Source: Paenibacillus xylanexedens
GTDB lineage: Bacteria; Bacillota; Bacilli; Paenibacillales; Paenibacillaceae
Direction of reading: 5' to 3'
Assembly: GCF_001908275.1 (NCBI RefSeq)
Contig: NZ_CP018620.1
Coordinates: 5,704,001 to 5,768,000, forward strand
Length of the DNA stretch: 64,000 bases
In this document: one piece after another, positions 18,859 to 26,844 of the stretch
Layout: the number at the start of each line of letters is the position of its first letter
How positions within the stretch are numbered: the stretch's first letter is position 1
Made by a program: the position numbers and the translations under genes
Notes under the pieces: model-generated
Databases searched by the model: none
What the model was told of the DNA's origin: nothing
What the model saw: only the letters and a program-made list of their open reading frames with translations

Positions 18859-19815
18859 CTATTGCCCCATGGAGACGGGCACGCGTACTTGCTGGAGTAC
18901 GGCATTCAAAACGGCCTCGGAACTCATACTGTCCAGTCTCGATTCGGGACGAAGCACAATACGATGAGAGATCACATAAGGGGCCATCGTTTTCACATCA
19001 TCCGGAAGCACATAATCACGTTCCTGCAAGAAAGCAAAGGCTTTTACGGCCATCATGAACGATATGGCTGCCCGTGGGCTGGCACCCAGCAATACAGATG
19101 GGTGGGAGCGGGTTTGACGAACAACATCCAGCAAATAGTCCATAACCGGATCACCGATAAAGACCTCTTTAATCTCCTGCTGGATTGCCGAGATCTGGTC
19201 CATATGAGTCACGGATTCAAGGCGATCTACAGGCTGACCGAGCTGATGCTGTTTCAATAGGATTTTCTCAATTTCCTTATCGGGATAACCTAGACTTATT
19301 TTCAACATAAACCGGTCGAGTTGTGCTTCCGGCAAAGTATACGTACCTTCAAAATCAATCGGATTCTGAGTTGCACAGAGCATGAATGGATGTGGCAGAT
19401 CATACGTATCACCATCAACGGTTACGCTGCGCTCCTCCATAACTTCGAGCAGAGCCGATTGGGTTTTTGTTGTGGCCCGATTAATCTCATCAGCCAGCAA
19501 AATGTTGGTCATCACAGGACCTGGTCGGAAATAAAAACGCTCATCCTTCGGATGGAACACCGATACGCCCGTAATATCACTAGGTAAAATATCAGGATTA
19601 CATTGAATACGCCGGTACTCACCACGCATGGATTTCGATAATGCCTTGATTAACTGCGTTTTGCCAGTTCCCGGTACGTCTTCAATCAGAACGTGCCCGC
19701 CTGCAAGCAAAGCTGTAAGTAAAAGTTGAATTTCAAAGGATTTCCCCATAATACAGGATTCCAGATTAGAACGAACTGCGGATATGATTTGGATCGACTC
19801 TTTGCGCACAGGCAT
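18859..19815 (-). CDS. MoxR-family AAA+ ATPase
   Basis: 318-residue AAA+ ATPase. Walker A is DVPGTGKTQLIKAL, Walker B ILLADEINRA, sensor 1 CATQNPIDFEGTYTLPEAQLD, and the C-terminal lid domain is of the MoxR type. The ATG at 19815 has a TAGGAGG site; codons further upstream (to 19863) are not family-like. First gene of the MoxR-DUF58-transglutaminase operon; it probably acts as a chaperone for the DUF58 partner. Confidence 0.93.
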   Translation of the reverse strand: MPVRKESIQIISAVRSNLESCIMGKSFEIQLLLTALLAGGHVLIEDVPGTGKTQLIKALSKSMRGEYRRIQCNPDILPSDITGVSVFHPKDERFYFRPGPVMTNILLADEINRATTKTQSALLEVMEERSVTVDGDTYDLPHPFMLCATQNPIDFEGTYTLPEAQLDRFMLKISLGYPDKEIEKILLKQHQLGQPVDRLESVTHMDQISAIQQEIKEVFIGDPVMDYLLDVVRQTRSHPSVLLGASPRAAISFMMAVKAFAFLQERDYVLPDDVKTMAPYVISHRIVLRPESRLDSMSSEAVLNAVLQQVRVPVSMGQ

Positions 19816-19950
19816 GTGGTCTAACCTCCTAAAAAAGCATACAGATTTCCTTTTATTGTACATGATCCAGAGTCACGAGTACACTCGAAGGAACTCACAA
19901 TTTGTTTCCAGCCCGTCAGATTCACCGCAGTTCTCGCATGAATACGACAA

Positions 19951-19985
19951 AAAAGCCCCGGATAAAAGTTATCCGAAGCCTCTGC
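19951..19985 (-). terminator. Terminator downstream of spoVAE
   Basis: Minus-strand GCTTCGGATAA and TTATCCGGGGC pair with one G-G mismatch around a 4-base loop and are followed by TTTTTTG. It lies about 40 bases after the spoVAE stop and ends the spoVA operon before the MoxR operon. Confidence 0.85.
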
Positions 19986-20023
19986 TGAATCGCACTATGT
20001 TCAAGTAGATTTCCCATTCTATG

Positions 20024-20374
20024 TTAGCCTTTTGGTCTAACGACCAATGCCGCGAGAAAAGAAAAGATGATCGCTGACGAAATCCCCGCCGCAGTCAGGT
20101 CAAAAATCCCTGTAATCACACCTAACCACCCCTCTTTTTCCAGCTCCGTCAATGCCCCGTGCACCAAGGAATTACCGAAACTTGTGATGGGGATGGTAGC
20201 ACCCGCACCTGCAAATTTAACCAAGGGGTCATACACGCCAAATGCATCCGCAAGCGCACCTGTCACAACAAGTGTACTCATGGTATGAGCTGGCGTCAGT
20301 TTAACCCCATCCATTAGAAGCTGTCCGATAACACAGATTAAACCACCAACAATAAATGCCCACAAGAACTGCAT
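20024..20374 (-). CDS. spoVAE: SpoVAE, spore dipicolinate channel protein
   Basis: 116-residue hydrophobic protein with about four membrane helices (MQFLWAFIVGGLICVIG at the start, ISSAIIFSFLAALVV at the end). It corresponds to SpoVAEb of Bacillus and is homologous to SpoVAC, sharing the pattern GVYDPLVKFAGAGATIPITSFGNSL. The SpoVA proteins carry calcium dipicolinate into the forespore and release it at germination. The ATG at 20374 has AAGGAGGG; the upstream in-frame codons overlap spoVAD and are not family-like. Confidence 0.93.
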   Translation of the reverse strand: MQFLWAFIVGGLICVIGQLLMDGVKLTPAHTMSTLVVTGALADAFGVYDPLVKFAGAGATIPITSFGNSLVHGALTELEKEGWLGVITGIFDLTAAGISSAIIFSFLAALVVRPKG

Positions 20375-20379
20375 TACCT

Positions 20380-21396
20380 TTATCCCTCCTTTTCTATGGC
20401 TACGGCATGTGCAATACAAGGAATACTTTCACCCTGCTGGTACGAAATCGGAGATAACAGCGCCCCGGTAGCAACAACGAGAACCCGTTTAAGATCACCC
20501 TTCTGCATCCGGTTCAAAATGTGACCATAGGTGACGGTGGCTGAACATCCGCAGCCACTTCCCCCGGCAACAACATAAGGCTGTTTCTCCCGATCATAGA
20601 TCATCAGGCCGCAGTCATTAAATACCGTCTGTTCCATGGGAATGCCTTCTTTTTGCAAAAGCTCTTTCGTAATTGGCAGACCGACGGAAGCCAGATCCCC
20701 AGTCACAATGAGATCATAATAGCCGGGTTCCAATCCCGTATCCCTGAAATGAGAGATTATAGTGTCGGCTGCTGCTGGCGCCATCGCTGAACCCATATTA
20801 AAGGGATCTTTGATGCCCAAATCCATAATGCGTCCAATGGTGGCTTTGGTAACAACGGGACCATCACCAGTACGGGAGACCACACCACACCCTGCTCCTG
20901 TGACGGTATATTGCGCATAAGGCGGCTTTTGGGAGCCATACTCCGTCGGATAACGAAATTGTTTTTCCACCGTACAGTTGTGGCTCACCGTTCCTGCAAG
21001 GACATAATCTCCAGCTCCGGAGTCAACAATCATGGAGGCCAGAGCTAATGTTTCCATGGATGTGGAGCAAGCACCAAAGACACCCAGATAAGGTACACCC
21101 AGTTTTCGTGCTGAAAAGGAACTGCTGATAATCTGATTCATCAGATCTCCACCAACAAAAAATTGAAGCTCTTCCTTGGTGATATTTGCATTTACCAAGG
21201 CCAGTTGGGAGGCCTGTTCGAGCAGTTTGCGTTCTCCCTTTTCCCACGTCTTCTCGCCGATTTCGAGGTTGTCATAGACATAATCGAAATCAGATGACAG
21301 TGGACCCTCGCCTTCTTCTGGTCCTACAACTGCGGCTTTACCGATGATCCGCGGACGATTTTCAAACTGCCACGTTTGACGACCCAATCGCTTCAT
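20380..21396 (-). CDS. spoVAD: SpoVAD, spore dipicolinate-binding protein
   Basis: 338-residue soluble protein with a thiolase/ketosynthase fold that binds dipicolinic acid but is not known to catalyse a reaction. Recognisable parts are RQTWQFENRPRIIGKAAVVG at the N-terminus, LGVFGACSTSMETLALA around the old active-site Cys, and VAGGSGCGCSATVTYGHILN. It begins four bases before spoVAC ends and stops 5 bases before spoVAE starts. Confidence 0.97.
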   Translation of the reverse strand: MKRLGRQTWQFENRPRIIGKAAVVGPEEGEGPLSSDFDYVYDNLEIGEKTWEKGERKLLEQASQLALVNANITKEELQFFVGGDLMNQIISSSFSARKLGVPYLGVFGACSTSMETLALASMIVDSGAGDYVLAGTVSHNCTVEKQFRYPTEYGSQKPPYAQYTVTGAGCGVVSRTGDGPVVTKATIGRIMDLGIKDPFNMGSAMAPAAADTIISHFRDTGLEPGYYDLIVTGDLASVGLPITKELLQKEGIPMEQTVFNDCGLMIYDREKQPYVVAGGSGCGCSATVTYGHILNRMQKGDLKRVLVVATGALLSPISYQQGESIPCIAHAVAIEKEG

Positions 21397-21896
21397 AGGT
21401 GCCCACCTCCAAATCCCAAAAAGGCATAAACGATCCCTACGACAAATGCTGCCACGACACCAAACACAATAACGGAACCAGCAAGTTTAAACATGTTGGC
21501 CCCTACACCGAGCACCAGTCCTTCAGCACGATGTTCCAGTGCAGCAGAACACATGGAATTGGCAAAGCCGGTAACCGGCACAGCAGTTCCTGCTCCTGCC
21601 CATTGAGCCATTTTATCGTAAACGCCGAGACACGTTAGAATAACCGATATGAGAATCATGACCGCTACCGTAGGACTGGAAGCTTCCTTCGATGTCATGT
21701 CGAAACCGGCCATAAAAGCCTCTTGAATGGCCTGTCCAATCAAACAGACGGTACCCCCAACCAGAAATGCTTTGAGGCAATTTTTCAGGATTGGACGAGG
21801 CGGCTCATGTTTTTTTGCGACTTTTTTGTACTCCTTTTCATCCATGGACAGGGACGACGATTTTTTTTCGCTTCCGGATGCAGATTGAGCTGGCAA
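21393..21896 (-). CDS. spoVAC: SpoVAC, spore membrane channel protein
   Basis: 167-residue membrane protein, the mechanosensitive channel part of the SpoVA complex in Bacillus. A charged N-terminal region is followed by four or five membrane helices and the family pattern GVYDKMAQWAGAGTAVPVTGF. The start is TTG at 21896 behind GGAGG with a 9-base spacer. Only the C-D-E core is present here; spoVAA, B and F are not seen next to it. Confidence 0.93.
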   Translation of the reverse strand: MPAQSASGSEKKSSSLSMDEKEYKKVAKKHEPPRPILKNCLKAFLVGGTVCLIGQAIQEAFMAGFDMTSKEASSPTVAVMILISVILTCLGVYDKMAQWAGAGTAVPVTGFANSMCSAALEHRAEGLVLGVGANMFKLAGSVIVFGVVAAFVVGIVYAFLGFGGGHL

Positions 21897-21938
21897 GATA
21901 CAAGACCTCCTCTATGTGAAAATGGTTCAAAGCTACGG

Positions 21939-21969
21939 CTGAATGCCAATGTGTGTAATCCTATATTCA
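21939..21969 (-). promoter_or_regulatory. Possible sigma-G promoter of spoVA
   Basis: On the minus strand TGAATA (21964-21969) and CATTCAG (21939-21945) are 18 bases apart, close to the sigma-G pattern of TGAATA and CATWMTA. It lies 43 bases upstream of the spoVAC start. The Bacillus spoVA operon is known to be under sigma-G in the forespore. Confidence 0.5.
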
Positions 21970-22086
21970 TTGTTTGTTAATAATCGGAAGGTTATGTATC
22001 CGGCGACAGACAGCATATGTTTCCAACAAGATTATGTTGTGAAAACAAGATGGGAATACGCCGGATCTGAGGACTTTTAGATACGT

Positions 22087-22170
22087 CTATAAATAAAGAA
22101 GAACAATCACGAGCAAGATAAAAAGAACGATAAACAGTACTTTTTCCGTGCCCTCTTCTGGAGGCTTCAT
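22087..22170 (-). CDS. Tiny single-helix membrane peptide (27 codons)
   Basis: A 27-codon frame: charged head MKPPEEGTEK, then one hydrophobic helix VLFIVLFILLVIVLLYL up to the stop. It has a strong ribosome site (GGAAGGAGC, 11 bases before the ATG), which chance frames rarely have. The composition resembles the tiny membrane proteins found in spore formers (such as the YjcZ type), but I cannot assign it to a family. It lies between spoVAC and the M42 peptidase gene, on the spoVA strand. Function unknown. Confidence 0.65.
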   Translation of the reverse strand: MKPPEEGTEKVLFIVLFILLVIVLLYL

Positions 22171-22543
22171 TGTATATTTAGCTCCTTCCTTTAAACAGAC
22201 AAACAAATATTGAAATAAAGAACTTCAAAAAATGATGACATCTCCTCCATATATTCATATTCATTGAAGTGGCATCAGGACTGCGACTACAGCGGATAGA
22301 ATCATGAAACTTGGACACGGTAAGCGCCCAAAATATGCCTTAAATACGTGACATAAACATGGACAATCACTTGCGCAAGGTTCATACTGTAATGTGACCA
22401 GTGGTTAAATAACAAGTCCTCAGCATATTAAAGTGCATGTTCAAAAAGATAAAAGACTTTTGAACTACATCTTAAAAGGACAACAGGCGGGTAGCCGTTC
22501 TACTGTGACCTGAAATACATACCAACAGAGGAGTTGTTGACAC
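22171..22543. other. Intergenic stretch without a recognised gene
   Basis: About 370 bases between the 27-codon gene and the M42 peptidase. I see no supported gene or clear hairpin. It must hold the promoters of both divergent genes, but no box is convincing. The GAGGAG at 22532-22537 is the ribosome site of the peptidase. Confidence 0.5.
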
Positions 22544-23617
22544 ATGAATGAAAAAACGATGGATATGTTTCGTACGTTGACGGAATTTCCTTCCGCATCC
22601 GGTTTTGAACGTGAGCTTCGCGGCTGGATGAAAGATAAGCTTTCCGCTTATACCGATGAGTTCGTCCAGGATCGCCTGGGGAGTCTATTTGGTGTATTAC
22701 GCGGGGAGGAATCCGGTCCTAAAGTTATGGTAGCCGGACACTTTGACGAAGTTGGTTTCATGACTACAGGCATTACGGAAACAGGTATGGTCAAATTCCG
22801 TCCTCTAGGTGGATGGTGGAGTCAGGCTGTACTGTCTCAGCGACTGGAAATCATCACACCTGATCGTCGGATTACCGGAGTTGTAGGTTCTACACCTACA
22901 CACTTGCTGGACGAATCCCAGCGGAATAAACCTGTTGATCTGAATTCCATGTATCTCGATATTGGAGCAGACAACCGTGCGGAAGCAGAATCTTGGGGCA
23001 TCCACCCAGGTATGCAGATCGTACCAATCTGTGAATTCACGCCGATGGCGAACCCGAAGAAAATTATGGCTAAAGCGTGGGATAATCGTTACGGCGTAGG
23101 ACTTGCACTTGAACTGGTTGAAGCACTGCACAAGGAAAAACTGCCCAATACACTCTATGCTGGTGCAACAGTACAGGAAGAACTGGGGCTTCGCGGTGCA
23201 CGTACGGCGGCCAATCTGATTCAGCCTGATATCTTCTTTGCACTTGACTGTAGCGCGGCGAATGATATGACAGGTGACAAACAGTCATTTGGACATATCG
23301 GAGAAGGCGCATTGCTTCGTATTTTTGACCCGGGCATGTTCACCCATCGCGGAATGGTGGAATATGTTCAAGATACGGCTTCATCCAATCAGATCAAAAT
23401 GCAGTATTTCATCTCACCAGGTGGTACCGATGCAGGTCAAGTTCACCTGAGTGGAATTGGTGTACCATCAACAGTTATTGGTATCTGCGCACGTTATATC
23501 CACACCTCTTCTTCCATTATTCATACGGATGACTACGATGCGGCCAAAGAACTGATTGTGAAACTGGTCAAAGGTCTGGATCGGACAACAATGAATACCA
23601 TTATTAATAACGCGTAG
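22544..23617 (+). CDS. M42-family aminopeptidase
   Basis: 357-residue metallo-aminopeptidase of the M42 (PepA/FrvX/YsdC) family, usually cobalt or zinc dependent and a large cytosolic oligomer acting on short peptides. Metal and catalytic residues are visible: VAGHFDEVGFM, AWDNRYGVGLAL, VQEELGLRGA, FALDCSAAND, and the last His in SIIHTDDYDAA. Start follows GAGGAG. It is a single gene with its own terminator. Some relatives were once called endoglucanase M; that name should not be used for function here. Confidence 0.92.
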   Translation: MNEKTMDMFRTLTEFPSASGFERELRGWMKDKLSAYTDEFVQDRLGSLFGVLRGEESGPKVMVAGHFDEVGFMTTGITETGMVKFRPLGGWWSQAVLSQRLEIITPDRRITGVVGSTPTHLLDESQRNKPVDLNSMYLDIGADNRAEAESWGIHPGMQIVPICEFTPMANPKKIMAKAWDNRYGVGLALELVEALHKEKLPNTLYAGATVQEELGLRGARTAANLIQPDIFFALDCSAANDMTGDKQSFGHIGEGALLRIFDPGMFTHRGMVEYVQDTASSNQIKMQYFISPGGTDAGQVHLSGIGVPSTVIGICARYIHTSSSIIHTDDYDAAKELIVKLVKGLDRTTMNTIINNA

Positions 23618-23658
23618 TTCGGTTAAAAGAAAAGTCCTTAAATATGATGTACCTGAAC

Positions 23659-23694
23659 GAGATGTCCCGTCAGACCGGGATGTCTCTTTTTTTG
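23659..23694 (+). terminator. Terminator after the M42 peptidase
   Basis: GAGATGTCCCG and CGGGATGTCTC form a stem with a 2-base mismatch (TG against TG) and a 6-base loop, followed by seven T. Confidence 0.8.
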
Positions 23695-23798
23695 GTTTAA
23701 TCAACTAGTTTAATAGGTTGAACATTATGGAGAATGCCACATAAGATATACGATAATGGAAGATCAATAACCAAACACCAACCAGTGGGGGACCTGTT

Positions 23799-24122
23799 AT
23801 GGCAGTGGGAAGGAACGGAAAATCAAATAAAGGTTCTAACAAAAAACCAAACGCTGCTAACACCCTCCTTAATGGAAGCCTCAAAGGGAAAAATCTCGAA
23901 CTGATTGTAGCAGCGCTATTGGTGAGCGGAAAGTTGAGAGTGGATGCAGTCACGTTGTTTCGTGAGGCTACATTGGTTGTAGAATTAGTTGGTCAATATA
24001 AAACACTTCAAAAGGTCACACCCTCCAATTCAGACAAACTGGTACAATTCCTGGATGAAACTGGCGGCGATATGACGCTTAATGATGTTATACAGGCATT
24101 TCAACAGAGAATTAATTCTTAA
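23799..24122 (+). CDS. Conserved-looking protein of unknown function (107 aa)
   Basis: I do not recognise this protein. It starts with ATG at 23799 behind a GGGGGACC site. Residues 1-30 are basic and rich in Asn, Gly and Lys (GKSNKGSNKKPNAANTLL). The rest looks like a compact helical domain: LELIVAALLVSGKLRVDAVTLF, then VVELVGQYKTLQ, then MTLNDVIQAFQQRI. No membrane segment or signal peptide. A 37-codon membrane peptide follows 24 bases later on the same strand, so the two may be co-transcribed. Confidence 0.7.
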   Translation: MAVGRNGKSNKGSNKKPNAANTLLNGSLKGKNLELIVAALLVSGKLRVDAVTLFREATLVVELVGQYKTLQKVTPSNSDKLVQFLDETGGDMTLNDVIQAFQQRINS

Positions 24123-24146
24123 ACGCCAAGAAATGAGGTTGAAGTG

Positions 24147-24260
24147 ATGTCTGACTTTGACGGAAATGGATTCGCTGAGCTACTGATCATTGTCATTCTT
24201 GTTGTTTTATTTGTATTTGGTTCTTCCGATATTGACGACCTTACTGATTCACCATCTTAA
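24147..24260 (+). CDS. Small membrane peptide (37 codons)
   Basis: Frame of 37 codons: MSDFDGNGFAE, then a hydrophobic helix LLIIVILVVLFVFG, then an acidic tail SSDIDDLTDSPS. A GAGGTTG site precedes the ATG. The helix in the middle of a short Asp/Gly-rich peptide recalls the YjcZ-type tiny membrane proteins of Bacilli, but similarity is only in general make-up. It is followed by a perfect hairpin at 24304. Function unknown. Confidence 0.65.
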   Translation: MSDFDGNGFAELLIIVILVVLFVFGSSDIDDLTDSPS

Positions 24261-24303
24261 TCCTGAATTGGCTAGGTTATTACGATCCATTCATTATGAA
24301 ATG

Positions 24304-24354
24304 CATACCTATAAACGCCAGCCTACAATATGCAGGCTGGCGTTTATAGGTATG
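24304..24354. terminator. Two-way hairpin terminator with a perfect 21-bp stem
   Basis: The arms at 24304-24324 and 24334-24354 are exact reverse complements around the 9-base loop ACAATATGC. Each arm holds AAACGCCAGCCT or its complement, so either strand reads GGCTGGCGTTTATAG. It sits between the 37-codon gene (plus) and the YdjM-type gene (minus) and can end both. Confidence 0.8.
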
Positions 24355-24355
24355 G

Positions 24356-25063
24356 CTATAGAAATAGCGGCGAGAATGCAATCCAGGCCAAAATAAGGGT
24401 AAGCACAATGCAGACATTCTCTACAACGGCCCCACGCTTGGTCCCTGTACTCATCAGATTCACCCGTATGCGCCACTTGAGCGGAGGTAACGGACGAATA
24501 CCCCGATTGGTTAGTGAATCGGCCAACAGATGCATCGCATATGCCGTGCCTCCCGCTACCCAGATCTCCGGTCCCTGCTGCTGGGTCGTGCTGTAAAGTA
24601 AGCCGGCCCATATCGCAGTTCCATATAAGGTATGCGTCAATCCCCTATGAGTTAGCGTGGTGCACAGCATAAGCAGGCTACCTGCAATCAGATTCCACGG
24701 CGCAAATGCGTGACCGTAAAACACCAGTCCGAGTCCAATCGCAAACATCAACACTTTGCGAAGCGAACGCGAAGGCAGGAATGACACGAGCGCAATGAGG
24801 AGCGCAAGCAACAGGTTCCATGGTTTGGCATGAACATAAAAGTACACAAAGACAGCTGTAGGCAACAGAATCGTCTGTAACAACCTGATCAGACTGTTAG
24901 GCAAGGCTCTGGATACCAGCAGCGAATTTGGCTCATCGATGTCAGGCAATAACGAACCAATCAGAGCAACCGTAACGGCCGGCGCAGTCACCGGCATACC
25001 GGCCAACTGCAGAACAGAAAGCGACACGCCTGTCCCGATAATAAGGTGGGATCTTCCCATCAT
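24356..25063 (-). CDS. YdjM-family (DUF457) membrane metal-dependent hydrolase
   Basis: 235-residue membrane protein. After MGRSHLIIGTGVSLSV come the family's conserved residues LIGSLLPDIDEPNSLLV and LTHRGLTHTLYGTAIWAG, plus AYAMHLLADSLTNRGIRPL. The His and Asp residues are those proposed to bind metal in the LexA-regulated YdjM family. About six membrane helices. The ATG at 25063 is placed by family similarity; the frame is open upstream to 25174. Physiological substrate not known. Confidence 0.85.
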   Translation of the reverse strand: MMGRSHLIIGTGVSLSVLQLAGMPVTAPAVTVALIGSLLPDIDEPNSLLVSRALPNSLIRLLQTILLPTAVFVYFYVHAKPWNLLLALLIALVSFLPSRSLRKVLMFAIGLGLVFYGHAFAPWNLIAGSLLMLCTTLTHRGLTHTLYGTAIWAGLLYSTTQQQGPEIWVAGGTAYAMHLLADSLTNRGIRPLPPLKWRIRVNLMSTGTKRGAVVENVCIVLTLILAWIAFSPLFL

Positions 25064-25224
25064 GATGCAAAAACGTCCTTTCGAAGAAATCGGGAACATA
25101 CGGCCCTGTTCCGATTTTACAACGAAAACAAAATAAGAACAATAGTTCGCATTTCTTATTTTAGTGACGATCAATTTGTCAACAACACGATACGGGAATG
25201 CCTATCCTTTCATACAACACGGCT

Positions 25225-26157
25225 TCACACGCCATCGCTGTATCTTTCAGACAACAGAACGGCAGATTCCAGACTGGTCATTTGTAGTGCAGCAGTACGT
25301 GCTTCAGCAAAAGCCTCTCTCGCCAAATCTGACAGAACCTGTCCCGGAGGCATCTCCAGAAAAAGTCTTCCTCCCAGTTCATAAATTAGCGTGGACACCT
25401 CATCCCAACGAACGGGATGTGCAATGTTGGTTGCAAGATCCTGTCCAATGTCATTGGCCGTCCGCAGTACACGTCCTCTGACGTTGCCCGCGTAAGGAAT
25501 ACGAGGTTCATTCATTTGGATATGACCGATGGCTTCCGTTAACTTCAAGGAAACGGGGTCCAGCAGCTTGCAGTGGGATGGTACGTTCATATTCAGCCGT
25601 ATGGCTTTACGGGCTCCATTTTTAAGGCATACAGCGAGAACGGTGTCGATCGCCTCCAGTTTGCCTGCGATCGAAATCTGGGTAGGTGCATTCAGATTCG
25701 AGATGTACACCGGATTCTCTTCAGTATGAATCTGATTCACCACAACCTCTACCTCACGCCGAAGAAGTCCGGTCACAACGCCCATGCCATAACCTTCGGG
25801 GTAAGCTGTCATCATGCCTTCACCTCGTAACCGGACCAACGGCAACGTGTCCTTGAGCGTTATTGCGCCCGATATAACCGCTGCCGCAAAAGCCCCAGCG
25901 GAATGACCCGCAACATAGGCCGGCTTCACGCCTTCCTCCAATAGGGCCCGAGCCACAGCAACGCCGCTGATACATAATGCCAGTTGTACGTGGTCGGTTG
26001 TTTCCAGCGATGCCTGTGTGTCCAGTTCCAGCACGTCCATGTTCAAAATCTCACTGGCCTCATGCAGTGTCGCCTGAATTGCCGGATGAGAGGGTAATTC
26101 ATGGAGCATGCCTGGACGCTGGGCTCCCTGACCAGGGAATAAGAAGACTACGCTCAT
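25225..26157 (-). CDS. mdcH: Malonate decarboxylase malonyl-CoA:ACP transacylase
   Basis: 310-residue malonyl transferase that loads malonyl groups onto the decarboxylase ACP (MdcC) to start the cycle. N-terminal FLFPGQGAQRPGM, the nucleophile elbow VAGHSAGAFAAAV and the later His in MNVPSHCKLLDPV give the FabD-like pattern. It is the last gene of the mdc operon, 15 bases after mdcG. It should not be confused with fabD; the neighbours decide. Confidence 0.93.
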   Translation of the reverse strand: MSVVFLFPGQGAQRPGMLHELPSHPAIQATLHEASEILNMDVLELDTQASLETTDHVQLALCISGVAVARALLEEGVKPAYVAGHSAGAFAAAVISGAITLKDTLPLVRLRGEGMMTAYPEGYGMGVVTGLLRREVEVVVNQIHTEENPVYISNLNAPTQISIAGKLEAIDTVLAVCLKNGARKAIRLNMNVPSHCKLLDPVSLKLTEAIGHIQMNEPRIPYAGNVRGRVLRTANDIGQDLATNIAHPVRWDEVSTLIYELGGRLFLEMPPGQVLSDLAREAFAEARTAALQMTSLESAVLLSERYSDGV

Positions 26158-26172
26158 TCTATTTCTCCTCCC

Positions 26173-26844
26173 TTATTTCGAAATCTCCCATGGATCATTC
26201 GTAAGTATAGGACCTGAGCATGTTTTTAACATCACCTTCGAGCCCCCTCTGGCCCACTCCGCCAGCGAGAACGATCCTGCTGCAGTTTCTGCCTGAAGAT
26301 CCAGCCGGACTCCGCTCCATTTACCAGAGATGCTCAAATGAGTATTTAGCTTTTCCAGCAGTTCTGTTGCCTGCTCAGGTGTAAGTCGTTCGGGTAAACG
26401 AAGAATCAGATCCAGATCGCTTTCTGGACGTGTGACCTCTTGCCCTGTAGCCAGCTCAAATCCAACACTGCCTCCCGGACCCCAGATCCGTTCCGTCCTG
26501 CTCCAGAGTTCAGCAACCTGCTGTATCATACCGATCGCAGCAATATTCCAACGTTCCTCCGGGAGGTTATACCATGCTTGATCTGCCACCAGCTGCTCAG
26601 GGCTTACCCTGGCAATTACATCGTCCGGCGAGATGGAAGCGGCCCAGCGTAAATGCCGCTCTGGCCCCCGAACACCAACTGGAATGTTCCCCGCCGTCTG
26701 TTCTGCCCTGCGAACTACAACCCAAGGGTTTTTCCTCATCGTAGTGGTGACCCACACTGGAACCGGCTGCTCTCCTCTCAGCACGGCATTCCCGTGAATC
26801 TTTAACAGGTCATGCACTTGAAAAGATCTAGCTATTGGTTCCAC
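26173..26844 (-). CDS. mdcG: Malonate decarboxylase holo-ACP synthase
   Basis: 223-residue phosphoribosyl-dephospho-CoA transferase that attaches the 2'-(5''-triphosphoribosyl)-3'-dephospho-CoA arm to apo-MdcC. The nucleotidyltransferase-like segment GFELATGQEVTRPESDLDLIL carries the catalytic Asp pair, and VGVRGPERHLRWAASI is typical. The start overlaps the end of the fused mdcDE gene by 13 bases. Confidence 0.92.
   Translation of the reverse strand: MEPIARSFQVHDLLKIHGNAVLRGEQPVPVWVTTTMRKNPWVVVRRAEQTAGNIPVGVRGPERHLRWAASISPDDVIARVSPEQLVADQAWYNLPEERWNIAAIGMIQQVAELWSRTERIWGPGGSVGFELATGQEVTRPESDLDLILRLPERLTPEQATELLEKLNTHLSISGKWSGVRLDLQAETAAGSFSLAEWARGGSKVMLKTCSGPILTNDPWEISK

Noticed and set aside
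22191..22241. 16-codon minus-strand frame after GGAGGAG
   Set aside because: The ribosome site touches the ATG with no spacer, and the peptide has no helix or pattern.
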